From assembly GCF_003971255.1 (NCBI RefSeq), contig NZ_CP034660.1, positions 2,232,001-2,296,000 of the forward strand: 64,000 bases of DNA, written 5' to 3'. Position 1 is the stretch's first letter, and each line of letters starts with the position of its first letter. Of the stretch, positions 1 through 6,873 are shown one piece after another. The position numbers and the translations under genes were made by a program. Under the pieces are notes generated by a model. The model ran no database searches. It saw only the letters and a program-made list of their open reading frames with translations, and was not told where the DNA came from. This DNA is from Colwellia sp. Arc7-635. Lineage in GTDB: Bacteria; Pseudomonadota; Gammaproteobacteria; Enterobacterales; Alteromonadaceae.

Positions 1-314
1 TAAGCACACTGCCAGTGAAATTTTAGATGTGTTCATTAAAGTTATTCCTAAATGGTATTGCAAATGAGAGTTATTATAATTTAGAGTTTGTGTTCTAATT
101 GTCACATGAACGTATTTAGGGTGAAGTAATACAAAACTATTTAGTGACTGGCTTACTTTTTCACGAAAAAAACGGATAATTACTGATTGGCATTAAAAAT
201 GAGAAGAATTAATTTTAATCGCTATAAGCAGGTTCGTTAATATTGGGAACTTAGCGTAAGAAGGGGATGACGCGGGCTAAGGTCGCCCCCGTCAATTTGG
301 ACTTTACATTGTGC
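1..314. other. Gene-free left edge with a GC-rich hairpin
   Basis: I see no convincing gene in this stretch. At 269-293 there is a GC-rich inverted repeat (GACGCGGGC / GCCCCCGTC, one mismatch, 7-nt loop). It sits just past the 3' end of the minus-strand DUF4198 gene and could end its transcript, but it has no T-run on either strand. Confidence 0.4.
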
Positions 315-1118
315 TTATTGAGTGATCTCAAATGTTAAGAATTTTTCAATAGATCTGAAGTCAGCTTTAGCATTACCTTTAAGCTCTACACCGAATTCAA
401 CACCCATTAAATAACGTCCAGGGTGTTTTGGCTTGAAAGTAACAAGGCCTTTATCTTTTGCAGTTAAGTTAACTTCAACTTTATCGCTGTCTTGGTAATA
501 AAATTCATTTAGGCTTTTCAACGCAACTTCAGCTTCAGGTATAGGTTGACCGTTATAAGTTAATTTGAAGCTAAAGGCTTTGCCCGCTCTTAATTTATTA
601 GGGTGCTGCATTAGCACAATTTGTAAGCCGTCATCACGGGTTTGCTTTATATCACTAAAGCCATTATAGCTAACGTATGTTTCTGTAATTATTTGTTTTT
701 CTACTGTTTTTTCAGGTTTGGAGCCTTTAGGTAATGTGTGATACTCTGTTTTAGGCATTCTAATTTTATGTTTTTTACCTGCTTCATCAAAATAGAATGA
801 AAGAAACACTTGTGTCATTGGGCTTTCGAAATGATAAGTACCAGATTCATTGAATTCTACTTCAAATACTTCTTTTACTTTACCTGAGTAATCCGCATTC
901 AACGTTGTTGATGTACCTTTTGGTGACGTCATCATAAGGCTCTTAACTTCATGATTTGATTCAGCAACGTATGCTTGAGCTGAACGAGAAACATCTAATG
1001 CAAATACTTTTTGTTCTTCGCTATTAATTTCATGAGTATCGGCTTTTATCCAAATATCATGGGCTTGTACGGCAGTGCATGTAGCGAATAAAGCGCTGGC
1101 GAGTATAATTTTTTTCAT
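315..1118 (-). CDS. DUF4198 family periplasmic protein
   Basis: A secreted protein of 267 residues, assigned to DUF4198 from its overall look. I chose the ATG at 1118 rather than an upstream one because it has a good ribosome site (AAAGGAAA) and gives a clean signal peptide, MKKIILASALFATCTAVQA. The mature protein would start HDIWIKAD; an amino-terminal His-Asp is typical of this family and may bind a metal. The family is often found near TonB receptors and metal or iron uptake genes, which fits the PepSY, DUF2271 and exbB-exbD-tonB genes nearby. The specific ligand is unknown. It is transcribed away from the DUF2798 gene, with an inverted repeat in the shared promoter region. Confidence 0.75.
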   Translation of the reverse strand: MKKIILASALFATCTAVQAHDIWIKADTHEINSEEQKVFALDVSRSAQAYVAESNHEVKSLMMTSPKGTSTTLNADYSGKVKEVFEVEFNESGTYHFESPMTQVFLSFYFDEAGKKHKIRMPKTEYHTLPKGSKPEKTVEKQIITETYVSYNGFSDIKQTRDDGLQIVLMQHPNKLRAGKAFSFKLTYNGQPIPEAEVALKSLNEFYYQDSDKVEVNLTAKDKGLVTFKPKHPGRYLMGVEFGVELKGNAKADFRSIEKFLTFEITQ

Positions 1119-1176
1119 TAAGTCGTTTCCTTTAATTGACAACAGCAATCATTATTGCCCAACTTGTATCACCGAA

Positions 1177-1196
1177 TTGTCACTTGGGGGTGACAA
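1177..1196. promoter_or_regulatory. Operator-like inverted repeat between divergent genes
   Basis: TTGTCAC at 1177-1183 is mirrored by GTGACAA at 1190-1196, with a 6-nt spacer. It lies between the start of the DUF4198 gene (minus) and the DUF2798 gene (plus). The position and symmetry suggest a repressor or activator site serving both promoters. The binding protein is unknown; the orphan regulator at 2663 is one candidate. Confidence 0.4.
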
Positions 1197-1251
1197 ATTG
1201 TAGACAGCTTTGCCTTTACACTGTAAAAATCATTCAACAGATAGGATATAA

Positions 1252-1482
1252 ATGAGTTATAAACTAAAATTTAGATTATTGACTTCTGCGTTAATGTCGC
1301 TGTTAATGGCCTCTGTCATGAGCGGCTGTATTATTGCGATGAAATTCAATGGTACCGGCGTGTTATTCCTAGAGGCATGGCGTGATGCTTTTATTTTTGC
1401 ATGGCCCATTGCCTTTCCAACAGCGTTTTTCATGGGCCCAGTGGTACAATATTTGGTTAAGAAAATATTGCCGGAAAGCTAG
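1252..1482 (+). CDS. DUF2798 family small membrane protein
   Basis: A 76-residue protein with two hydrophobic segments (roughly residues 10-30 and 45-68), matching the short two-helix DUF2798 family in length and in its W/P-rich second helix (FAWPIAFPTAFFMGPVVQ). The ATG at 1252 follows the ribosome site ATAGGATATAA. Function is unknown; it should sit in the inner membrane. It converges on the DUF2271 gene, and the two TAG stop codons share the palindrome CTAG at 1479-1482. Confidence 0.7.
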   Translation: MSYKLKFRLLTSALMSLLMASVMSGCIIAMKFNGTGVLFLEAWRDAFIFAWPIAFPTAFFMGPVVQYLVKKILPES

Positions 1483-1964
1483 TTATTATTTCCACGTTCA
1501 ATACAAAACTTTTCTATTTCAAGTTCGCCATTAACGCATGATTTTGTCAGTGAAATAGGGAGAGTGATTAACTCTCTCTTACCATGCTCTCGTGCGACTT
1601 CTAAAGAAATTTTATCCCAAGTACTATCGACTATAAATTCATAGTTAAATTTCTTACTTCTATTGGTTGCTGAGGTAACCGCGTCACTTTCACTGCGGTT
1701 TTCTCGCGCAATACTACGCCAAAACTTTTTCAAATCTCTTAACCATTTGACCTTTTCTCTGATCACTACCAACGCTTTATGTTGATTGTTTTTTTTACTT
1801 AGCCAGAGAGAAAAATATGGATTTAGCTGGTTTTTATCAAAAGAGGGCAGTTCAATTTGCACTGTTATTTTTTGCTCTACAGCGATTGATTCGTCAGCAG
1901 ATGACTGACCCATGAAAAGCACGCTAGATAATAAAATGATGAAAAAACTCGATGTTATTTGCAA
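1479..1964 (-). CDS. DUF2271 family periplasmic protein
   Basis: A 161-residue protein with a signal peptide (hydrophobic residues 5-20, then MGQSSADE). The body matches the DUF2271 pattern: a beta-rich start (VQIELPSFDKNQLNPYFSLW), then KWLRDLKKFWRS and a DAVTSATNRSKK segment. The family usually follows PepSY-TM genes in iron-related operons. Here it follows the PepSY gene by 4 bp on the same strand, so the two are surely co-transcribed. The biochemical role is unknown. Confidence 0.75.
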   Translation of the reverse strand: MQITSSFFIILLSSVLFMGQSSADESIAVEQKITVQIELPSFDKNQLNPYFSLWLSKKNNQHKALVVIREKVKWLRDLKKFWRSIARENRSESDAVTSATNRSKKFNYEFIVDSTWDKISLEVAREHGKRELITLPISLTKSCVNGELEIEKFCIERGNNN

Positions 1965-1968
1965 TTGC

Positions 1969-2502
1969 TTACTCCATAAATAATAGAAAGGTTACTAGGC
2001 TTAGTGATAAAAAATAGTAATAATTACGACGCTGTTTATTGTCTCTTAGGCTTAACCAGACTCCTGTAATCGCTATAAAAAGGAAAATAATCGCGGTAAA
2101 GTCAGAAACAATTTTCCAAATTAAACTGGTGTATCGCCCTTGGTGTAGTTCGTTTAACTGGCTTAATAAGCCAAAGTCACTGGTATCAATAAATAAGCTT
2201 TGCTCTTCAATATATAATTCAAGCCTTTTACCTGGGCTAGGTAGTGATAGCTCTTTATTCTCGATTAAGTCGCTAAGCTGATGTGCGCTCAGCGATATAT
2301 CAACGTGCTTTAAAAGTAAATTAACAGCCTGCTTGTTAACAGCATTAAGGACATGCTCGCTAGTTGTTTGTTTTGGCTCTGCTTCGAATAAATCTCTATG
2401 ATTTAAGGTAATACCGGTTAATGAAAAAAAAACTAACAAAGTACAGCAAATCAGAGAGCAGTAAATATGGATTTTTCGAAGGAGTTTGTTCTTTATTTTC
2501 AT
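1969..2502 (-). CDS. PepSY-associated TM helix protein
   Basis: A 177-residue inner-membrane protein of the short PepSY-TM type. An amino-terminal helix (about residues 10-32) ends in the typical SLTGITLNHRDLF. A periplasmic stretch follows, then a helix near 135-152 (FTAIIFLFIAITGVWLSL) and a third hydrophobic end segment (YYYFLSLSLVTFLLF). Some PepSY-TM proteins take part in ferric-siderophore reduction or iron uptake. It starts the unit that also encodes the DUF2271 protein. Upstream it diverges from the response regulator gene. Confidence 0.75.
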   Translation of the reverse strand: MKIKNKLLRKIHIYCSLICCTLLVFFSLTGITLNHRDLFEAEPKQTTSEHVLNAVNKQAVNLLLKHVDISLSAHQLSDLIENKELSLPSPGKRLELYIEEQSLFIDTSDFGLLSQLNELHQGRYTSLIWKIVSDFTAIIFLFIAITGVWLSLRDNKQRRNYYYFLSLSLVTFLLFME

Positions 2503-2662
2503 TGTATTTACTATATAAAAAAGTGAAGCAATATAGCATTAAAAAACTCACTGAAAGATCAACGACGCTAAACTGTAAAGTTGTGAGTAGACATTTATTA
2601 GACAAAGTATCATTTAGTATCGAAGTTAATGAATAACGACTGATAACTATTTACATTTAGAT

Positions 2663-3334
2663 ATGATTCTACTAATTGAAAACAACTCACAGAGTGCCGA
2701 ATTAATCGGTAGCTACTTGTCGAGCCATCACGTTGAGGTTGACTATGCGTTCAACGGCATTGCCGGTTATGAATTCGCATCGAAAAACAAATACGAAGTC
2801 ATTATTATAAATAATCGAATTCCTAAGTTAGATAGTTTAATGCTATGCCATAGAATTCGAAATGAACTCTTTATCAGTACGCCTATTATTTTTTTGGGTG
2901 AGAATGATGATGTTCAAGATAAAGTGGCCGCTTTTAGGTCAGGAGCGGACGACTTTATTGTTAAGCCGTTAGCAAATGAAGAGCTGCATTGCCGAATTCA
3001 AGCGTTAGTATTACGCGGCCCCCGCAGAGATATTGGCAAACAAACTGTAGCCAATATTGAAATTGACTATAACTTAAGAACCGTAACCTGCAATGACACC
3101 ACAGTAAAACTACATTTTTTACAAATGAATATTTTAAAAGTGCTGGTGCAGCACTATCCAAATACGGTCTCTCGCCGAATGCTTGAACAAGAGATTTGGG
3201 GCGAAGAATCTCCGGCAAGCGCACCGCTTAGAACCCATATTTATCGCTTACGCATCGCACTTGAAAAGCCTTTTCAACAGCCGGTTATCGATACGGTTTA
3301 TGGGCAAGGGTATCACCTAGCCCACCCTTTTTAA
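2663..3334 (+). CDS. OmpR-family orphan response regulator with degenerate receiver
   Basis: A 223-residue two-domain regulator: receiver at about 1-115 and winged-helix DNA-binding domain at about 128-222 (LHFLQMNILKVLVQHYP, then LRTHIYRLRIALEKP and DTVYGQGYHL). The receiver lacks key phosphorylation residues. The phospho-acceptor position is Asn50 (IIINNRIPKLD), the second acidic-pair residue is Asn7 (LIENN), and the Thr/Ser switch position is Gly79. The Lys (VKP, K101) is kept. No histidine kinase lies in the window. It probably works without classical phosphorylation. It precedes exbB by 79 bp on the same strand and may control the TonB operon and the divergent PepSY unit. Confidence 0.85.
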   Translation: MILLIENNSQSAELIGSYLSSHHVEVDYAFNGIAGYEFASKNKYEVIIINNRIPKLDSLMLCHRIRNELFISTPIIFLGENDDVQDKVAAFRSGADDFIVKPLANEELHCRIQALVLRGPRRDIGKQTVANIEIDYNLRTVTCNDTTVKLHFLQMNILKVLVQHYPNTVSRRMLEQEIWGEESPASAPLRTHIYRLRIALEKPFQQPVIDTVYGQGYHLAHPF

Positions 3335-3413
3335 TCAGCATTAGTGATTACGCTCAATAGTAATATTCATGATTACCATTACATTCAGATAATATATTTT
3401 CAGGAGATAAAAA

Positions 3414-4055
3414 ATGCCTTTATGGTTAGTTCAAGGTGGCTGGAGCTTATGGGTGCTGATTGCACTTTCTGTCATTTCAGTATCAATCGCGAGTTACAAA
3501 TTGGCGCAATTCATCTGGTTTGGTGTCGCTAACAGTCGTCACTATGCGTCATGGATTACAAAGTTTAGTAATAACTCACTTTCTGTCAACTATAGCAAAA
3601 AGCATAGCGATGCTTATCTACTGAATGAAATCACTAACCATGCGGTTAATCAGTCAAAAATTCATCATAACAAAGATGACTTTGAAGTGGTGATGGAGCA
3701 ATACGCTACCAATAAAATAGAGCAAATGCGTGGTGGATTAAAAACCCTTGAGGTGATCAGTATGACCGCTCCTTTACTCGGCCTTTTAGGCACTGTATTA
3801 GGGATGATAAATGCTTTTGACCAGCTGAAAAATTCGGGTATGCAAGTTGACCCAAGCATTTTGTCGGCGGGTATATCTCAAGCGTTGTTAACAACCGCTG
3901 CAGGCCTTGTTGTTGCCTTACCAGCATTATCGCTGTGGCATCTTTATGAACGAATGTTAGCCAAAGCACAACGTCAAATTGAAACCTTATTAACTGAAAT
4001 ATCGATCAGAACCCAATGGCAAGAGTCAACGCATGAAACTGTCAGCAAAGCCTAA
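3414..4055 (+). CDS. exbB: ExbB/TolQ/MotA family proton channel subunit
   Basis: A 213-residue inner-membrane protein of the ExbB family, the pentameric stator that powers TonB with the proton gradient. Helix 1 is at about residues 8-32. The conserved core begins at GGLKTLEVISMTAPLLGLLGTVLGMINAF (about 105-133), and the last helix contains LLTTAAGLVVALPAL. The start at 3414 has a strong ribosome site, CAGGAGATAAAAA. It opens a tightly packed exbB-exbD-exbD'-tonB operon. Confidence 0.9.
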   Translation: MPLWLVQGGWSLWVLIALSVISVSIASYKLAQFIWFGVANSRHYASWITKFSNNSLSVNYSKKHSDAYLLNEITNHAVNQSKIHHNKDDFEVVMEQYATNKIEQMRGGLKTLEVISMTAPLLGLLGTVLGMINAFDQLKNSGMQVDPSILSAGISQALLTTAAGLVVALPALSLWHLYERMLAKAQRQIETLLTEISIRTQWQESTHETVSKA

Positions 4056-4067
4056 AAGCTCCCGATA

Positions 4068-4442
4068 GTGAGTTTAACACCACTGATTGATGTGGTGTTT
4101 ATCTTATTAATTTTCTTTATGTTAGTTAGCCAATTTATGCAGCTACAACAGCAAAGTGTGCCCTTGAGTGCTGAAGGTGAAGCTTCTACAGAAGCGCATG
4201 ACAGTCTCAATATTGGCATCATAAAAAATGAAGGGGAAAATACCCTTGATTATCGGGTTAATGGTATCGCAATGAACTTTTCCCAACTAAGTTCACATTT
4301 GCAAGAAAATAAAGTAGCGAAGGTGTTATTAATGCCAGAAGCGAACATAAGTTTACAAACATTTATTAGCGTGAAAGAACGTTTATCACGTTTGGGCATT
4401 AAAAAAATTAACAGCGAATTTATTGGCTATGAAGTTAACTAA
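4068..4442 (+). CDS. exbD: ExbD biopolymer transport protein, first copy, N-terminus probably frameshifted
   Basis: Encodes the ExbD stator subunit: one membrane helix (LTPLIDVVFILLIFFML) with the conserved proton-path Asp, then a periplasmic domain. The uninterrupted frame can only start at the GTG at 4068, which has no ribosome site and leaves almost no cytoplasmic segment. An ATG at 4033, overlapping the end of exbB, encodes MKLSAKPKSSR and then hits TAG at 4066. Adding one A to CGATAG (CGAATAG) would join the frames as KSSRIVSLTPLIDVV, exactly the expected ExbD start. So this looks like a one-base deletion or a sequencing error, less likely a real GTG start. Confidence 0.8.
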   Translation: MSLTPLIDVVFILLIFFMLVSQFMQLQQQSVPLSAEGEASTEAHDSLNIGIIKNEGENTLDYRVNGIAMNFSQLSSHLQENKVAKVLLMPEANISLQTFISVKERLSRLGIKKINSEFIGYEVN

Positions 4443-4845
4443 AACAGTCACCGCGGCGCCGGTTATTGAACCCATGTTACCGCTAATTAATATTATCTTC
4501 TTATTGTTGATATTTTTTATGGTCTCTGCACATATCACCACGCCGATTACTGGTATTTTAATACCTAACCAATCAAAAGAAAATCCTTTAGCGCATAAAA
4601 ATAACTCGCAAGACAAGTGGCTTTTTATCAGTAAAGACGGCGAGTTAACTTATCAAAAAAATGTCATGGCTTTTTCTGCATTGGCAGATAATTTTCACGA
4701 TAGAGCAGAGTTGTCGATACTCGCCGATAGCGAGATAACCACAGGGATGCTAGAAAAAATTGTTAGAGAGCTCAGTAAAGCAGGAGTTAAAAACCTCAAG
4801 TTAGTAACGCAATTATCACTTCCTACTGCAGAGGACGACTTATGA
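4429..4845 (+). CDS. exbD: ExbD-like protein, second copy, with Asp-to-Asn in the membrane helix
   Basis: A 138-residue ExbD paralogue that begins at an ATG 14 bp inside the end of the first exbD. The helix reads LPLINIIFLLLIFFMV: the conserved Asp that carries protons in ExbD is Asn21 here. The periplasmic domain is of normal length. Known ExbD proteins need this Asp for activity, so this copy may be a structural partner of the first ExbD in a mixed dimer, or work in a non-energised way. The stop overlaps the tonB start (ATGA). Confidence 0.85.
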   Translation: MKLTKTVTAAPVIEPMLPLINIIFLLLIFFMVSAHITTPITGILIPNQSKENPLAHKNNSQDKWLFISKDGELTYQKNVMAFSALADNFHDRAELSILADSEITTGMLEKIVRELSKAGVKNLKLVTQLSLPTAEDDL

Positions 4846-5657
4846 ATTGGCGACCAAAACCTATTGCGACTGGTGTGACAGCCTTAGTTTGCGCACTTTA
4901 TTTCAATGTGATCTTTTGTGATGAGATGGATCGGGGCAGAAGAAAACATCATCAGGCTTTGCAAGTTGTTGATATGACGTTGACCTTTTCAAGCCCGCTG
5001 CCAAGTGCTAATACTGAAAAAAACCAGCAAAATACGCCGCCTGAAACAACGAGTAGCCCCCCTGAACCTGAAGTGCCCAAACCAATGACTAAACCTGCAG
5101 TTAAGCCGAATAAGCCAGTGAAACGTTTAGCTGTTGTACCCGTAAAAAAACCGGAAGTAAAACCAATCGTAAAAAAGAAGCCTATAGCTAAAACAAAGGT
5201 AGATATAGCAAGGGCTAAGCATAATGACGATAATAAACCTCATGAAAAAGACGTAGCAAAAAACAATAAACCGACCAGTTTTGAAAATAATAGCCAACCA
5301 TCACCAACTTCCGCTATTGTTCAAAATACTAGCAGTGCTGCCAGCTCACAACGTACGGGTGTGGAATCAGTAATGCATGATTATATGGGACAAGTACGTG
5401 ATTATATTGCTAAGCAAAAACGCTACCCTATAGAGGCAAAAATAAGAAGGCATCAAGGCAATGTCACTATTAGCTTTATTATTGATGCTGACGGACGAGT
5501 ATCTGAATCTAAAATCATTCAAGCATGTAAAAGTCGCTACATTAATAAAAGTGTAAAAACATTACTTTCAAAACTTAGGTTTAACGCGGCCCCTCAGGAG
5601 ATAAGAGATCAATTCCCGAAAATAGTCGTATTAGACGTCAACTATCAATTTGGCTAG
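4842..5657 (+). CDS. tonB: TonB family energy transducer
   Basis: A 271-residue TonB. It has one amino-terminal membrane anchor (about 8-26), a long Pro/Lys-rich periplasmic spacer (residues 60-130, many KP and PK pairs) and a carboxy-terminal TonB domain (RYPIEAKIRRHQGNVTISFIID, then VNYQF at the end). It would span the periplasm and transmit force to outer-membrane receptors. It overlaps the second exbD by ATGA, so the four genes are translationally coupled. Confidence 0.9.
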   Translation: MNWRPKPIATGVTALVCALYFNVIFCDEMDRGRRKHHQALQVVDMTLTFSSPLPSANTEKNQQNTPPETTSSPPEPEVPKPMTKPAVKPNKPVKRLAVVPVKKPEVKPIVKKKPIAKTKVDIARAKHNDDNKPHEKDVAKNNKPTSFENNSQPSPTSAIVQNTSSAASSQRTGVESVMHDYMGQVRDYIAKQKRYPIEAKIRRHQGNVTISFIIDADGRVSESKIIQACKSRYINKSVKTLLSKLRFNAAPQEIRDQFPKIVVLDVNYQFG

Positions 5658-5702
5658 TACTTTTACTGCAGGTCAATGACATAAATTAGACCTAAACCGC
5701 AT

Positions 5703-5718
5703 TACATTAGTGTAATCA
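5703..5718. promoter_or_regulatory. Palindrome upstream of the RND operon
   Basis: ATTACA TTAG TGTAAT forms a 6-bp inverted repeat about 40 bp before the membrane fusion protein gene and about 45 bp after tonB. It is followed by CATTTTAAT. It could be a repressor site for the efflux operon or a weak terminator for tonB; sequence alone does not decide. Confidence 0.3.
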
Positions 5719-5757
5719 TTTTAATCACTCGATCCATATTAAAATAATGGAACTCTC

Positions 5758-6873
5758 ATGAAAAATTATAGTTTAAAACCATTAACTGCACTTATTGTTG
5801 TATTAACACTGGTGCTTGCCACTGTGATCCTCGCAACAGCACCCACACAAGCGTTATCGCCACAAAAAGAAAAAGTCTTATCAGTGAGTGTTATTGATGT
5901 TGAACCTCAAAGCTTCGTGCCCTCTTATCAGGCATTTGGCCGAACAGAGTCAGTGCAAAAATTGTCATTAACTTCGCAAATTGAAGGCGAAGTTATTTAT
6001 GTTAATCAAGCTTTTATTGCCGGTAGTCAACTTCAAAAAGGTGAGCTGATTTATGAAATTGATGATCGAGACTATTTATTTAAATTAAATCAAAAAAAGA
6101 GCGAGTTACAAATAGCACAAGCAAATTTACAAGTTGAATTGGGTGAGCAAAAGGTTGCCAAGCAAGAATATCTGCGTATTGAAAGTGAATTTAGTGATAA
6201 TAGCTTATTGCAAAAGTCACTTATGTTACGAGAGCCACAGTTAGTCACTGTAAAAGCAAACGTCACGATTGCCCAAAATAATGTAAACCTTGCTATGAGA
6301 GACTTAAAAAGATGCAAAGTTATCAGTAATGGCACCTATACCGTATTAGCAAAAACAATTTATCCGGGTAGCTTTGTTAATAAGGGCGATAGTATTGGTG
6401 AACTAGTACAACTTTCACCGCTACGTGTTTCACTCCCTGTGCCTAATGATGTCGCGAGTATGCTAGCGGTAGGGCAACAGGTTGTAGCTATCGGTCAAAA
6501 TAAGCAAAAGCGCCGAGCCATAGTGTCAGAGGTGTCGCCAAATTTATATGCTAACAGCCAATTAAGACAAGTTTACTTAAGTATAGAAAATCAAGACGAG
6601 ATTTTTATTTTAGGTGAATTTATTACCGTCGATTTACAGTTAACACCGCAAAAAAACACCCTAAGAATACCGCTTAGCGCAATTGACAACGGAATGTTTT
6701 GGATTGTTGACCAAGACAAAAAATTATCAGCAAGGGCCGCAACCGTTATTTGGCAAGATGAGCGTAGTGCAATTGTTAATAACAATATTGCTAAAGGTGA
6801 CTCCGTCGTTACCAGTGCAATAGCAGGGGCACAAGAAGGTATGCTTGCGAATATCGTGACGGGGATTTTATAA
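5758..6873 (+). CDS. RND efflux periplasmic adaptor (membrane fusion protein)
   Basis: A 371-residue HlyD-like adaptor. It has an uncleaved or signal-anchor helix at about 8-30, a split lipoyl/barrel-sandwich domain (residues ~65-100 and ~195-215), a short coiled-coil hairpin between them (LNQKKSELQIAQANLQVELG), and beta-barrel and membrane-proximal domains after that. It links the permease to an outer-membrane channel, which is not encoded here. Its TAA stop overlaps the permease start (TAATG), showing a two-gene operon. Substrate unknown. Confidence 0.88.
   Translation: MKNYSLKPLTALIVVLTLVLATVILATAPTQALSPQKEKVLSVSVIDVEPQSFVPSYQAFGRTESVQKLSLTSQIEGEVIYVNQAFIAGSQLQKGELIYEIDDRDYLFKLNQKKSELQIAQANLQVELGEQKVAKQEYLRIESEFSDNSLLQKSLMLREPQLVTVKANVTIAQNNVNLAMRDLKRCKVISNGTYTVLAKTIYPGSFVNKGDSIGELVQLSPLRVSLPVPNDVASMLAVGQQVVAIGQNKQKRRAIVSEVSPNLYANSQLRQVYLSIENQDEIFILGEFITVDLQLTPQKNTLRIPLSAIDNGMFWIVDQDKKLSARAATVIWQDERSAIVNNNIAKGDSVVTSAIAGAQEGMLANIVTGIL

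Noticed and set aside
3335-3413. Fur box before exbB
   Set aside because: The AT-rich stretch has no convincing GATAAT-type inverted repeat.
4060-4070. Programmed frameshift in exbD
   Set aside because: No slippery heptamer or stimulating structure is visible at the join. A deletion or read error is simpler.
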